The translations under genes and the position numbers were made by a program. Below are positions 28,801 to 37,921 of a DNA stretch of 64,000 bases, piece by piece. Location of the stretch: NCBI GenBank assembly GCA_903851365.1, contig CAINOB010000085.1, positions 62,001 through 126,000 of the forward strand, in the 5' to 3' direction. Numbering within the stretch: position 1 is the first letter of the stretch; every line of letters begins with the position of its first letter. The notes beneath the pieces are model-generated. The model saw only the letters and a program-made list of their open reading frames with translations. It ran no database searches and was not told the origin of the DNA. The DNA is from an uncultured Bacteroidota bacterium. Its GTDB lineage: Bacteria > Bacteroidota > Bacteroidia > Bacteroidales > UBA12481.

Positions 28801-30562
28801 TCTTCGTGCTGATGCACTCCTGGACGTATTTCAGATGAAAATCAGCCGAATCTGTTTCATAGAACTTATCCCGGCTGGTACTATCCAGCTCCGTGTATAA
28901 TCCCTCTCCATTTATTACGAAAATCAAATCGGGCACAGCGCTGATGATGGCATTTAATTGCTCGTTTTGCTGCCTAACCTTTTCGTCAGCTATCTTTCGG
29001 TCAGTTATATCCTCCTGAATTGCAATATAATGCGTAATTTTTCCATCACTTATCACAGGGGATATTATTGACGATACCCAGAAAGAATGGCCATTTTTCT
29101 TTTTATTCAGAAACTCGCCTTTCCAAACATTACCCGAGCCGATAGTTTGCCAAAGTTCCTCATATTCCTCCCTGGGCTTTCGGCCTGATTGGAAAATCCT
29201 GGGGTTTTTCCCTATCAATTCATCTAATGGATATCCTGTCAAATCCAACGCTTTGGGATTCGCGTACTCGATATCCCCGTTCAGATCGGCAATAATCGTC
29301 ATGATTGGACTTTGCTCGACGGCCTGCGAAAGTTTGATCAGATTATCTTCAATTTTTGTCCTTTCAGTGATATCCGCATCAAGACCCCGATAGCCTTCCA
29401 GATTGCCGTCAGGCCCAATATTTGGAATTCCGCTGGTAGTTAAAATGCAATATTCACCATTAGCCTTGACAATGGTATTCGTGAAATTGTTGAATTCACC
29501 AAGTTCCCGAAAAACGCCAAAAGCCATCTCCTTTAACTCTTCACGATGTTCAGCAGGGAAAATGTCGTAAAAATGCATCTTCCCGACCATTTCGTCAGGG
29601 GTATATCCGTAAATCTGAAAAGCCAGTGGACTCACATAAGTATATAAACCGTCGACATCTACTTCCCAAACTACCTCTTGCGTTTTTTCAACGACCTGAC
29701 TAAAGCGCTTCTCGCTGTTCGCAAGCTTTAACTGCGCCTGCTGGCGTTCAGTTACATCCCTGTACCTCCATAAATGGCCGCTGTAGTTCCCATTTAAATA
29801 GGTAGGAATATAATCCCTTTCAAAAAAGCGGCCATCGTTCAATTCGAGCTGATCATTAAAAACAGGAACCTTCTCGGTAAGAATTATATCGATTTCAGCG
29901 ACAAATTTCACCGGATTCTTAAACATCCCCTTGCTTTGCTCGGCTGATTCGGAACAATCTCCGCCAACCAACAGTTCCGGAGGCGCAGGAATTCCAAACA
30001 TATCGCAAAACAACTGGTTCGTAAGTACAATCTTCCGCTCGGAATCTTCAAGCAGAATCCCTTCATGAAGGTTGATGATAAGGTTCGAAAGGATATTTGA
30101 CTGATTAGTCTTTTCAATTTCAGCCTGCTTACTCTCGGTGATATCGTGTATAATGGAATACAAAAACGTTTTGCCATGGTAACTGATAGGTCCCGAGAAA
30201 ACCTCCACATCCCTGACTCTTCCGTCTGACAGCTTATGCTTAAAAAGGAAGTGTTTCCTGTTTTCCGCTATAGCCAGACTCATCTCCGCTTTAATATCCT
30301 TTAGAGAGAGTGTATTTATATCGGAAATATTTTTTTGGCAGATGTCAGCATTGGTCCAGCCGTAATAATTACTTGCGGCTAGGTTGGCATCCATAATTTG
30401 TCCGTTATCCGGATCGACCACTAACATAACAGAATGGTTATTCTGGAATAATGACTTATATCGATCCTCGCTCTGGCGCAACTCCTCGTTCTGCAGCTCA
30501 AGTTCTTTTCGCTGCAATTCAAGATCCTGAAGCAGTTTTTGAATTCCAGCCTCGTTTGCCAT
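25820..30562 (-). CDS. Cytosolic hybrid histidine kinase with about eight PAS domains, GAF and receiver
   Basis: The open frame begins at 30661, but the first 33 residues are unlike kinase N-termini. Met34 (ATG at 30562, MANEAGIQ) starts a coiled coil leading into the first PAS and is the better start, giving 1580 residues. In order: coiled coil, six PAS units each closing with a DIT(E/D)RK-type motif, a GAF domain (LEADRAHLFEFDP), two more PAS units, HisKA (MSHELRTPLNSI), HATPase (NLLNNGIKYN, GSGLGLAVAKKL) and a receiver (LILLDLNLPG). There is no membrane helix, so the ligands or redox cues are cytosolic. It heads an operon with a receiver protein and a lipoprotein hydrolase. Confidence 0.95.
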   Translation of the reverse strand: MANEAGIQKLLQDLELQRKELELQNEELRQSEDRYKSLFQNNHSVMLVVDPDNGQIMDANLAASNYYGWTNADICQKNISDINTLSLKDIKAEMSLAIAENRKHFLFKHKLSDGRVRDVEVFSGPISYHGKTFLYSIIHDITESKQAEIEKTNQSNILSNLIINLHEGILLEDSERKIVLTNQLFCDMFGIPAPPELLVGGDCSESAEQSKGMFKNPVKFVAEIDIILTEKVPVFNDQLELNDGRFFERDYIPTYLNGNYSGHLWRYRDVTERQQAQLKLANSEKRFSQVVEKTQEVVWEVDVDGLYTYVSPLAFQIYGYTPDEMVGKMHFYDIFPAEHREELKEMAFGVFRELGEFNNFTNTIVKANGEYCILTTSGIPNIGPDGNLEGYRGLDADITERTKIEDNLIKLSQAVEQSPIMTIIADLNGDIEYANPKALDLTGYPLDELIGKNPRIFQSGRKPREEYEELWQTIGSGNVWKGEFLNKKKNGHSFWVSSIISPVISDGKITHYIAIQEDITDRKIADEKVRQQNEQLNAIISAVPDLIFVINGEGLYTELDSTSRDKFYETDSADFHLKYVQECISTKKIVTYEFSESSSSEVSYFEARMAPLGPDEVLTFIRDITDRKRSEKEIVDLNANLEKNIEERTRQLAESEFNYRTVVENVKEVIFTTDINGLWLFLNKAWEELTGYTTGESIGKLFLDFVHPDDRQRNTDLFTPLINREKEYSRHSVRYLTKDGGFRWVEVFARLGLNDRDEITGTYGTLKDITERKRAQDFEDELLALSLQLTGVAGPEISAALDLSLKRIGSFLEADRAHLFEFDPAGETMSNTHEWCNEGVTPEIGNMQNIPNEVLPMWMSKLRNHENIIIYSVKDLPDTWIAEREILEAQAIQSLAVIPVSIEGSLIGFVGLDSVLKQKEYQASEINMLMVWSNTLASLVNNERKELLLDQTRRNYETFFNTIDDFLFVLDNSGNIIHTNKSVIERLGYNAEELVEQSVLMVHPEERRAEAGRIVGEMLAGTADFCPVPLITKSGHFIPVETRVKLGHWDGKPAIFGVSKDISQIKLSEEKFSKAFQSNAALMAISGFEDGMFRDVNETFLKTLGFSRDEIIGKTSNSLNLFPDHAIRNNIARKIKEKVAIRDVEVEVLKKDGSLMTGLFSADLILIGNDLCFLTMMVDITDRIRAEEEIRQARAAAEKADLSKSEFLSRMSHELRTPLNSILGFAQLLDMAELNPGQKKGVGHIMRSGKHLLKMINEVLEISRIEAGRLSLNLEPIQIKSVIGEMLDTVQPLAEKRNIVLKMVTTSANQLYVTADRQLVNQVLLNLLNNGIKYNNEGGSVSVSTVQMPVDCAGITYVRINISDSGKGISEKNLSKVFNPFERIGAEISETEGSGLGLAVAKKLIDNMGGNIGVESEPGVGSTFWIELPLCDPPKVLNEKSEDITVVESGFATKTGTILYIEDDISNIELVEEIIGNQCPGIRLITKMNGEKVVDITMEYEPDLILLDLNLPGIPGAEILKLLLDEEETRTIPVVIVSADAMPQQVEKMLNAGARRFLTKPLNVIEFLKVIDEYVIGRAK

Positions 30563-30694
30563 TCTGTTCAAATTGAATAAATTATCACAATAATTTGTGC
30601 GAAATATACTTAATATACAAGGGCTGACAAAGAATATCGCATTACGTTCGTCAAAAACCAATCCGGATGCCAGGACAAATTAAAGACAGACTAA

Positions 30695-32854
30695 TCAGAA
30701 CCTGATTTTTATGCTGCCAAATATTTCTCTTCCCGGTCCAGGTTGGTAAGAATTCCCATCAGGGTCCGGTTCAGTAAATGCCATGTATTTTGCTCCGGTA
30801 AAATTTCGTGCAAACACGCTGCATTCTCCAAGCAAGCCTTTAAGCTTCCATTGCCAGGCAACGCGAGCATGGTAAAGGTTAAATCCATCCTGCCAATTTT
30901 GGTAAATCGTAGGATCGAGTGTGCCGCTATAGGCTTTTGCATCAGTATAAATGGCCCATTTCGACTGATATTCGGTCCCTAAACTGATCTTGATATTTTT
31001 GTTCAGCGCATATACGACTTCCCCGTAAAGCTGGTGCTTTGGTGAATTAGGCAGCCATTGTCCAGCTACTGGTGGAGTGGTTAATACATAGGTCTGATCG
31101 GTATACACCGGATCAATAGTTGCAGAGGTATATTTATAATCAGCATAGGTATAGGCTACCTCCAAACTCAGATTCGAGAGGATCTTGTACGATACATTTG
31201 TTTCGATACCCATTCGTTTGCTGTTACCTGCATTTCCGTAAAATACCTCCTGATTTCCTCTGCCCGCTTGCTTGAAACGGAAAAAGTCATTTTCGGTATT
31301 CATGATAAATCCGGTTATCTCATAAGTTAATTTATCGCTCAGAAATCCGCGCAGTCCGATTTCCTGGCTGGTGGAAACTGCCGGAACCAGGTGGGTATTG
31401 AAACCACTATATCCTACAGGGTTACTAGCCAGCTCTTCGGTTGATGGCGGCATGAAACCCTGGCTCCAATCGGCAAACACGGTTAAAGCATCCGACACAG
31501 AATAACTGGCACCGATACGGCCGGAAACCTTGGTGAAATCCTTTGAAGTGATTGCTGAATCAAGTCCTACCATTTTATCAGTCAGAGTATTATCCATCTC
31601 ATCATATCGAAGGCTTGCCATAAGATTAAATTTCCCAATTTCGAGTTTATATAAAGCATAAGCCCCGAAACTAGCCTGTGAAATAACCTGGTTTGCAAGC
31701 AGCAGCCCTGTCTCAAGATTGGTTTCATCAATACTTTCAACTCTGTTCGGATTGCTGGCGCTCTGCAGCTTGTACATGTTGATATTCTGCCATTTTAAAT
31801 CGGTACCCAGGCTGATATGATTTTTTACTTTCCCACTTCCCAGATGGAGGTTATATTGTGCACTTGCTCCCGGCACTGTGTAGGTCCTGTACTCAGCACA
31901 CCTGTTGCTGGTTTCCTTATAATCCCAGGACCGGAGAAAGGCGGATACCTGAATGTCCTGATTTTCATTGATTAAATAGGAACCCACCAGTCCCATGGTG
32001 GTCCGGTTTGTTTTCTGATATTCATTAAATGGAGAAGCATCAGGATTGGCCTGCAATAGATTATCAAACTGACCGCGGTTGAGGCCTTCAGGGTTCTGCT
32101 GGAAGTAATCGGTGCGCGACAAGATCTGTGTAATAGTTAGCTTTTTGCCAGGGTGAAAATTTATCTTTTCATAAAGCTTATTGCTCCAGAAAGCCTGGTG
32201 GTCGCGATAACCATCGCCATCGGTCCGTGAATAACTGATCCGATAATCCATATTTCCCTTTGCTCCATCGAGCTGGAAAAGTGATTTTGAGAATCCGTTT
32301 GATCCCAGAGTTTGGCTTACCTCGCCTCCGATGGGTTTCGCTCCACCATCGAAAGTACTGATATTCAATACTCCTGCTGCTCCACCACCCCCATATAATC
32401 CGGCGGCCGGGCCCCGTAATACTTCAATCTTTTTAACAGTACTCCAATCAACATCATACAAATCCGGGGCAAATCCTGAAGGATCGTTCACAGGAATACC
32501 ATCAATAATGACACCGATTCCACGTAATCCTCTTTCGGTAAGAATACCCTGACCGCGGATAGAAACATGCACACGTTCACCATCATGCTGATTATCGATC
32601 CGCACACCCGGAACCAATCGTAGCGCTTCCTCAACGGCAATCCCTTTTGGCATATTCGCCAATCCTTCGGAAGTCACCAGCGAAACAGATCCCGGGTTAT
32701 TTTTCAACCTTACGGGCATTCTGTTTGCTTTAATAATTACCTCATCAAGCTTAATTGCCTTTGTGGTATCAACAACTCCATTTTGAGCAAATAAATTGCC
32801 ACAAATACCTATCAAAATACAGATGGAAAATAAAATTTTCTTCATTTCTCGCAT
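30695..32854 (-). CDS. TonB-dependent outer-membrane receptor
   Basis: A 719-residue receptor. The signal peptide ends near LFAQ24 (the start may be Met1 or Met4). A TonB-box-like segment (IKLDEVIIKANRMP) leads into the plug, which has SIRGQG, GVIIDGIPVNDPSG and IEVLRGPAAGLYGGGGAAGVLNI. A 22-strand barrel follows, ending in the expected aromatic residue (KIRF). The single-protein form without a SusD partner, and the lack of an N-terminal CarboxypepD-like domain, point to a metal-chelate, cofactor or small-molecule receptor rather than a SusC glycan pump. It lies 86 bases after a small anchored protein on the same strand; an inverted repeat sits in that spacer. Confidence 0.95.
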   Translation of the reverse strand: MREMKKILFSICILIGICGNLFAQNGVVDTTKAIKLDEVIIKANRMPVRLKNNPGSVSLVTSEGLANMPKGIAVEEALRLVPGVRIDNQHDGERVHVSIRGQGILTERGLRGIGVIIDGIPVNDPSGFAPDLYDVDWSTVKKIEVLRGPAAGLYGGGGAAGVLNISTFDGGAKPIGGEVSQTLGSNGFSKSLFQLDGAKGNMDYRISYSRTDGDGYRDHQAFWSNKLYEKINFHPGKKLTITQILSRTDYFQQNPEGLNRGQFDNLLQANPDASPFNEYQKTNRTTMGLVGSYLINENQDIQVSAFLRSWDYKETSNRCAEYRTYTVPGASAQYNLHLGSGKVKNHISLGTDLKWQNINMYKLQSASNPNRVESIDETNLETGLLLANQVISQASFGAYALYKLEIGKFNLMASLRYDEMDNTLTDKMVGLDSAITSKDFTKVSGRIGASYSVSDALTVFADWSQGFMPPSTEELASNPVGYSGFNTHLVPAVSTSQEIGLRGFLSDKLTYEITGFIMNTENDFFRFKQAGRGNQEVFYGNAGNSKRMGIETNVSYKILSNLSLEVAYTYADYKYTSATIDPVYTDQTYVLTTPPVAGQWLPNSPKHQLYGEVVYALNKNIKISLGTEYQSKWAIYTDAKAYSGTLDPTIYQNWQDGFNLYHARVAWQWKLKGLLGECSVFARNFTGAKYMAFTEPDPDGNSYQPGPGREIFGSIKIRF

Positions 32855-32873
32855 TATTAAAATATCGGAATAT

Positions 32874-32892
32874 GCTATTCAAACCGAATAGC
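32874..32892. promoter_or_regulatory. Inverted repeat upstream of the TonB receptor
   Basis: GCTATTC, loop AAACC, GAATAGC: a perfect 7-base inverted repeat 20 bases before the receptor start. It could be an operator for a metal- or cofactor-responsive repressor, or a short mRNA hairpin. There is no T-run in the direction of the receptor transcript. Confidence 0.4.
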
Positions 32893-32940
32893 AATAACTA
32901 TTTGAAATTCTTTGATTAACTGAAACGATCGGCTTGAAAA

Positions 32941-33441
32941 TCAAATAGTTTTGGGCGGCGGGGAATGAATATCAGGGGTGTTTGATTTATATTGCCAAAC
33001 AAATGAAGGATAAATAAAATTGACAATATTTTTGTTTGTATTCAGATTAAATTGGACGGGGAAATACTGAAATGAGAATGACAATCTAATTCTTTTATCG
33101 TTGCTTTTTTTCGACTTGCTGGTAAATCCCGCAATAAGCTTTTTCTCTTTCGTATCGTTCAGACAGTAATAATATTTCTCGTTGCCGATAGTGGCGGATC
33201 TTACGACATCAAACATTTCCTTATTCAGCCGAAATTCCTGTCCGGGCTTTATCCATTCGATCCCCTGATCAGAATTGGCAGGAACCTTGATCAGCACCAG
33301 TTCCTCATCCTTCAGGCCTTTTTCAATCTCCTCCCTGACCTCCCGCTGGATATTATTTTGCAACAAGCTGAACCATAAGTAATATCCTCCGGCATCGAAT
33401 ACGAATATCATCAATACTATTACCGAAATATATTTCCTCAT
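32941..33441 (-). CDS. N-terminally anchored small protein of unknown function
   Basis: A 166-residue protein with an uncleaved-looking N-terminal helix (about residues 5-27) followed by a charged stretch (QREVREEIEKGLKDEELVLIKV). A beta-rich domain comes next, with paired aromatic residues (KYYYCLND, FSFQYFPVQF). The tail ends HSPPPKT. It would be tethered to the inner membrane with its domain in the periplasm. I do not recognise the family. It begins 10 bases after the GH36 stop and is followed by the TonB receptor, so it may link the enzyme operon to the receptor. A periplasmic accessory role is only a guess from position. Confidence 0.65.
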   Translation of the reverse strand: MRKYISVIVLMIFVFDAGGYYLWFSLLQNNIQREVREEIEKGLKDEELVLIKVPANSDQGIEWIKPGQEFRLNKEMFDVVRSATIGNEKYYYCLNDTKEKKLIAGFTSKSKKSNDKRIRLSFSFQYFPVQFNLNTNKNIVNFIYPSFVWQYKSNTPDIHSPPPKTI

Positions 33442-33451
33442 GGAAACAAAG

Positions 33452-35488
33452 TTACTGCTTTTTATAGATGATCAACAGGGAGCCGGGTTTTTCCTTGTTT
33501 TGCAAAAGCAACCCCTTCATCAGCTCTGCTCCGGTTTTAATCATTTTTATACCGGTATCCTCAAACAAAACTGAATAGTTAGCATTGATCTCCAGCCCCT
33601 TTGGTTTTACGGTAATGCTCTCCACATCACATGCTGGTCGCCGGAAAGCGAGAATAATGCCATCTCCATGGTCGGGTCTGTTCTGCTGATACGACAACCA
33701 GATACTATCAGTAGTGATTTTTACATTCGGGGTAAGAGGGTAATAATCACCATAATAATAAGGTCTCAACCTTTTGAAATCCCGCGTGATCGTCTGGAGT
33801 AAATCCTGCGAATTGTTCCCATTGTAGAGATCCCAGTTGGATACCATGGCAGTGCTCATGCTCGACCGGAAGGTGTATACCGATGCAGTAACGTTTCCCG
33901 TTCCGTGGAGTGGCAGGTAGAAATTCAGGCCATAAGTATGGCTCTGATAGCCGTTAGGTTCACCGTAATCATAGTCGGTCCTCCAAAGTGGTGAACTACG
34001 TGTAATGGTTTCGAGATCGAGCCTCCTCCCACCACTGGCGCAGTTGTCGATGATAAGGTTGGGGAAATTCGAAAGTAGGGCATCCCAGTAAGCGTAGAGC
34101 CCCTCGATATGCCGGATTTCAGTGACGCCAATTCGATTGGGCTTATCGTTATATTTCCAGTAAGGATAGGGATCGAAGTTGAAGTCCTGGCGATAATAAT
34201 CGATCCCGTTGGCTCGGATAAAATCTGATATATATTTAGTCAGCCATTCGCGTGCAGCGGGATTGCCAAGGTTAAAGAGCCGGTTGACAGGGCTGAACCG
34301 GCCAAGCTCCGGATTTTTCACCGTGTCGGGAATCCGGATCAGAAAATCAGGATGGGCCTGGTCAAAATTGGAGCCTGCATAAACCCGCTCCGGCTCAAAC
34401 CAAAGGATAAATTTTGCTCCAACGCCATGAACCGCATCCGACACCGGTTTCAGCCCATTGGGGAAATTGTTGGTATTGACTGTCCAGTTGCCGACATGGT
34501 CCCACCACGATCCGCATCCGGTATACCAACCTGCATCAATCCAAAAGACCTCGGGAAGGATTCCGAACTGCTTGAACCGTTGCGTCATGGCAACACAGTA
34601 ACTTTCAGTGGCACAGCTGTGTTCGTTGCATGGCTGTGGTCCGCCGGCACCCAATGAGGCTGCCAGTGGGAGCTCTGCAAATTTACCGTTGATCATCCGG
34701 CTGTGATGTTTCAAAACAAATTGCCGGAACAGGTTATGGCCAACCATACGGTCGGCACCCTTCCAGAAAAGCAGGCAAACCTCAGGGGTCCTGATTTGCT
34801 CATCGGGATACAGCACAAGTTTCATGCGCTCCATTCCGGCATTGAGCGACCAGCTTTTTGAATCTGACTGTTTCACCTCAGCATACCATTTTCCGGTCCA
34901 CCCGATAGCAGTTAAGACGCCCTGATTTCCGGGCATCACAACGTTAAAAAACGGGAATGCCGTATTATCCGATGAACGACCACCTGATGGGGTCATGTAA
35001 ATATTTTTGCCTGCACCAAGAACATCTTCGTACCCTTCGAAATCCGACCGTTCGCCGCTGCTGCCACGTGAATGGTGCAGGGTAACAGATCCCTCCTGGT
35101 CATATCTGAAAGTGTAATCCGCCGCTTTAGCCTTTTCGATCAGCGGAGTGTTGATTTTCGAACTGTTTTTAAACTCGATGGTCCACTCGGCAGCCGGAAA
35201 ATCGGAATATCCGGTTACTGTGCATTTAACCAGCAGACCGGTTTTCGGGTCGCGCCATGAATACAGTGATTTCTCAACAGCAGGATCGGCGGTTGCCAGT
35301 TTCTCCATCCGGTATTCCCACGACCGGATAAAAGTCTTCGACTCCTTACCCCCGTAAACAAAGGAAAAAGGCGGGACCGCACTTTTTGCAAAATTCTTAA
35401 CGATCCAGTCATGCGACGTAGCATCGACGGCAGAAAAGCCAGTAAACGCTACCATCAGCGTTACCAGGAGAATGATTGGTCTTTTCAT
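33452..35488 (-). CDS. Secreted GH36-type alpha-galactosidase
   Basis: A 678-residue enzyme with a signal peptide (cleavage near FSA20). An N-terminal beta-sandwich and a (beta/alpha)8 barrel follow. The GH36/clan-D catalytic pair is visible: nucleophile Asp in YYRQDFNFD near residue 434 and acid/base Asp in LWRTDYDYG near 504. Substrate-binding motifs include FWIDAGWYTG, LWFEPERV and IDNCASGGRRLD. The reaction is retaining hydrolysis of alpha-galactosides or related sugars; GH36 also covers alpha-N-acetylgalactosaminidases. It follows the epimerase gene by 25 bases in the operon read from 39295. Confidence 0.93.
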   Translation of the reverse strand: MKRPIILLVTLMVAFTGFSAVDATSHDWIVKNFAKSAVPPFSFVYGGKESKTFIRSWEYRMEKLATADPAVEKSLYSWRDPKTGLLVKCTVTGYSDFPAAEWTIEFKNSSKINTPLIEKAKAADYTFRYDQEGSVTLHHSRGSSGERSDFEGYEDVLGAGKNIYMTPSGGRSSDNTAFPFFNVVMPGNQGVLTAIGWTGKWYAEVKQSDSKSWSLNAGMERMKLVLYPDEQIRTPEVCLLFWKGADRMVGHNLFRQFVLKHHSRMINGKFAELPLAASLGAGGPQPCNEHSCATESYCVAMTQRFKQFGILPEVFWIDAGWYTGCGSWWDHVGNWTVNTNNFPNGLKPVSDAVHGVGAKFILWFEPERVYAGSNFDQAHPDFLIRIPDTVKNPELGRFSPVNRLFNLGNPAAREWLTKYISDFIRANGIDYYRQDFNFDPYPYWKYNDKPNRIGVTEIRHIEGLYAYWDALLSNFPNLIIDNCASGGRRLDLETITRSSPLWRTDYDYGEPNGYQSHTYGLNFYLPLHGTGNVTASVYTFRSSMSTAMVSNWDLYNGNNSQDLLQTITRDFKRLRPYYYGDYYPLTPNVKITTDSIWLSYQQNRPDHGDGIILAFRRPACDVESITVKPKGLEINANYSVLFEDTGIKMIKTGAELMKGLLLQNKEKPGSLLIIYKKQ

Positions 35489-35513
35489 CTTATGATAATA
35501 TTTGATGTGATGA

Positions 35514-36521
35514 TCAGCACATCCTGAGCTTTAATTCGTACTCGCGGTTTTCGCCCGGGTTCAGTATTATGAGCGAGCCATTGGTCCGGGCATGGCTTTG
35601 TCCGACTGTCAGGTTGGTGGCAGGTTCCAGGGCGGTAACATATTCGCCTTTGCCCCAGTGCTGCCAGTTGATTAGCCAGGGCAGCTGCTCTTTTTTGAAA
35701 CTGATTTCCAAACCGATTCCCAGTGTTGGATTTACTGCGCTGCATATGCAATTTCCGGCTGCGTCAGGCTCTATATCGATAAATGCACAGGCTTCGCCAC
35801 CATCATGGTGCGAATCCATTGGTTCTTGACATTCGCGGTATGTTCCGCCCTCATGAAAAATTTCATTATCCAGATCATTGCCACGCGACTGCCACTTACC
35901 TTTCCAATTAAGCTGAGCGCCTTTGTCGATCAATGGCCAGCCCATATTGCAGTGATAGAGAAGCATATGCGGTGCAGGTGAGTTACCACGGTTGGTCACG
36001 CGGTCGGAAATGCGGATTTCGGGCACACCGAGGGTACCTGAAATTGTGCGTTCGAGCTCCAGGTGAGGTCCGAATACTCCCGATTCCCGCATGATCCCCA
36101 TGATGCTGAAATCCATCTTCCCATTTTGCGGATCAGGTTGAATGATGGATACGATTTCGGCTGGCAGGTTGCTGATACGGCCATGCAGACCGCGCACCCC
36201 GTGCTCATCGGATTCCGGACTGCCCATATAGCTAATACCGCAGGTAGTGACAAGGCCTCCTCCCCAGTTCCGCAGCCATTCGAGACCAACATAGGCTGCA
36301 GGTTCCGGTGGCCGGATTCCTGCTTTACTGATCCAGGCCAGGCCGTGCTGATTATAAAAGGCTTCAGCGATATCCATTGCTCGGTCGATCACCACTTTAT
36401 AGCGTAATCCTGAGCCCGTATTTATCCAGGCGATGCGAACACCACGCCCGGCGCCATTGTCGAGGACAGAGGTTTCTATTCCGCCAAATTGCGACGGATG
36501 GCCGATTTTATCGTTTTTCAT
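35514..36521 (-). CDS. Aldose-1-epimerase-like protein (DUF4432 type)
   Basis: A 335-residue cytosolic protein with a galactose-mutarotase-like beta-sandwich. It has RYKVVIDRAMDIAEAFY, YVGLEWLRNWGGGLVTTCG and LHGRISNLPAEIV near the middle, and LLYHCNMGWPLIDKGAQL and WINWQHWGKGEYVTALEPAT later. The HGRISN and ALEPAT elements match the DUF4432 branch of aldose epimerases, for which broad sugar anomerase activity is expected. One base separates it from the upstream oxidoreductase stop and 25 bases from GH36. Together they suit release, oxidation and mutarotation of galactose-type sugars. Confidence 0.88.
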   Translation of the reverse strand: MKNDKIGHPSQFGGIETSVLDNGAGRGVRIAWINTGSGLRYKVVIDRAMDIAEAFYNQHGLAWISKAGIRPPEPAAYVGLEWLRNWGGGLVTTCGISYMGSPESDEHGVRGLHGRISNLPAEIVSIIQPDPQNGKMDFSIMGIMRESGVFGPHLELERTISGTLGVPEIRISDRVTNRGNSPAPHMLLYHCNMGWPLIDKGAQLNWKGKWQSRGNDLDNEIFHEGGTYRECQEPMDSHHDGGEACAFIDIEPDAAGNCICSAVNPTLGIGLEISFKKEQLPWLINWQHWGKGEYVTALEPATNLTVGQSHARTNGSLIILNPGENREYELKLRMC

Positions 36522-36522
36522 A

Positions 36523-37896
36523 TTAAACTTTCTCAGGTACCACGTAAGGCTTACGATAAACGCGGGTTAGTATTGCATCACCCTCAGCATCATGTAAACA
36601 TTTCTCCGTTGCTCCATTGAACCGGATTTCCCTGCCTAAGCGATAGGATACGTTGGCCAGATGTGGTAAAGCAGCCGACATATGCCCGTCGAGAATATCG
36701 CAATTAAGGTCGGAATCCTTGCCCGAACGGATTGCATCGAGGAAGTTGGCAAAGTGCTCTGATCCACCCGGAGCTGTCTTGAAGGTGGGGTCAATGGCTC
36801 CTTCAGCAATCTCAGGCGCAGATACGGCAAATGGCTCCTTCTCCCTCTGCTTGTAGGCCTTCCAGGTGCCTGCGTTGATTTCCATGTACCCCTCGGTCCC
36901 GTAAAACATGTTCCCGATTTTGATGTCAAGCTTCGATTCACCATTGGTAAAACGTCCGCGGGTTTCAAATTCAAGAATCTTGCCATCGGCATACTTGAAA
37001 ACGGAAGTCTGGGTATTTGGCGTTTCCTGCGAGCACTCCTTCGGATCAATTCCGTAGATACCGCCTGATGAATAAGCTGTTACCGGATGTTCATGCTTAT
37101 TGAGTCCCCAGCGGGCAATATCGAACTGATGCGGTCCCTGGTTACCGGTATCACCATTGCCTGTATCCCAGTGCCAGTGCCAGTTGTAGTGTACCCGCTT
37201 TTCGTTGTACGGGCGCATCGGAGCCGGTCCTCGCCAGATATCGTAATGCAGCGATGCCGGCGCCTGACTATCAGGGGCAATACCAAAGGAATCGCGGGGT
37301 TTTAAGCACAATCCACGTGCCATGAATACCTCTCCAATACCCCCATCATGCAACAATTTCATGGCTGCCATCACATTGGGGATTGATCGGTTCTGGCAAC
37401 CTGTCTGTACCCTGACGTTATATTTTCGGGCTGCTGCCACCATTTGGCGGCCTTCGAAAACATTGTAACATGCAGGCTTCTCGACATATACATTCTTACC
37501 AGCCTGACAGGCCCAGATGGTCCCCAGCGCATGCCAGTGATTAGGAACTGCAAACGATACAGCGTGAATATCCTTATCGTCGAACACCCGTCGCATGTCG
37601 AACTCGGCACCAGGCTTAAAGCCGGTAAGCTTTTCAGCCAGAGCCGAACGTTCGGCAAAATATTGTTCATCCGCATCGCAAAGGGTCTTGATCCTGACGT
37701 TACGAGCATCCTTCAGACCCGCCCATTCACTGATATGAAACTCTCCACGACCCCGTATTCCAATAACAGCTATATTGATACGATCATTTGACCCGATAAT
37801 CGACCCATAGGACTTGGCCGAGAAGCCCATACCGCCGATGGCAATAGCAGCGGATCCCACCACGCTCTGCCTGATAAATTCTCTTCGCTTTGTCAT
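36523..37896 (-). CDS. Secreted Gfo/Idh/MocA-family oxidoreductase
   Basis: A 457-residue protein with a twin-arginine leader (TKRREFIRQ plus a hydrophobic alanine-rich stretch) and a Rossmann domain (INIAVIGIRGRGEFH). The catalytic domain has the intact dehydrogenase EKP motif in VYVEKPACYN and a HWHWDTGNGDTGNQGPHQFD segment typical of Bacteroidota sugar dehydrogenases. It differs from the GH109-like protein at 5746, where EKP is EVP. It likely oxidises a sugar or uses bound NAD in a glycan-side reaction outside the cytosol. It is one base upstream of the epimerase gene and 25 bases after the decarboxylase gene. Confidence 0.9.
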   Translation of the reverse strand: MTKRREFIRQSVVGSAAIAIGGMGFSAKSYGSIIGSNDRINIAVIGIRGRGEFHISEWAGLKDARNVRIKTLCDADEQYFAERSALAEKLTGFKPGAEFDMRRVFDDKDIHAVSFAVPNHWHALGTIWACQAGKNVYVEKPACYNVFEGRQMVAAARKYNVRVQTGCQNRSIPNVMAAMKLLHDGGIGEVFMARGLCLKPRDSFGIAPDSQAPASLHYDIWRGPAPMRPYNEKRVHYNWHWHWDTGNGDTGNQGPHQFDIARWGLNKHEHPVTAYSSGGIYGIDPKECSQETPNTQTSVFKYADGKILEFETRGRFTNGESKLDIKIGNMFYGTEGYMEINAGTWKAYKQREKEPFAVSAPEIAEGAIDPTFKTAPGGSEHFANFLDAIRSGKDSDLNCDILDGHMSAALPHLANVSYRLGREIRFNGATEKCLHDAEGDAILTRVYRKPYVVPEKV

Positions 37897-37921
37897 GATA
37901 TGAAGTTTAGTTTACTGATTA

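Noticed and set aside
30563-30661. N-terminal extension of the PAS-rich kinase
   Set aside because: The 33 extra residues are Cys- and Phe-rich, unlike the coiled coil expected before the first PAS, and the region better fits a promoter.
36523-37896. Second GH109-like enzyme
   Set aside because: The EKP dehydrogenase motif is intact and the YPTHGLG segment of GH109 is missing, so ordinary Gfo/Idh/MocA oxidoreductase is the safer call.
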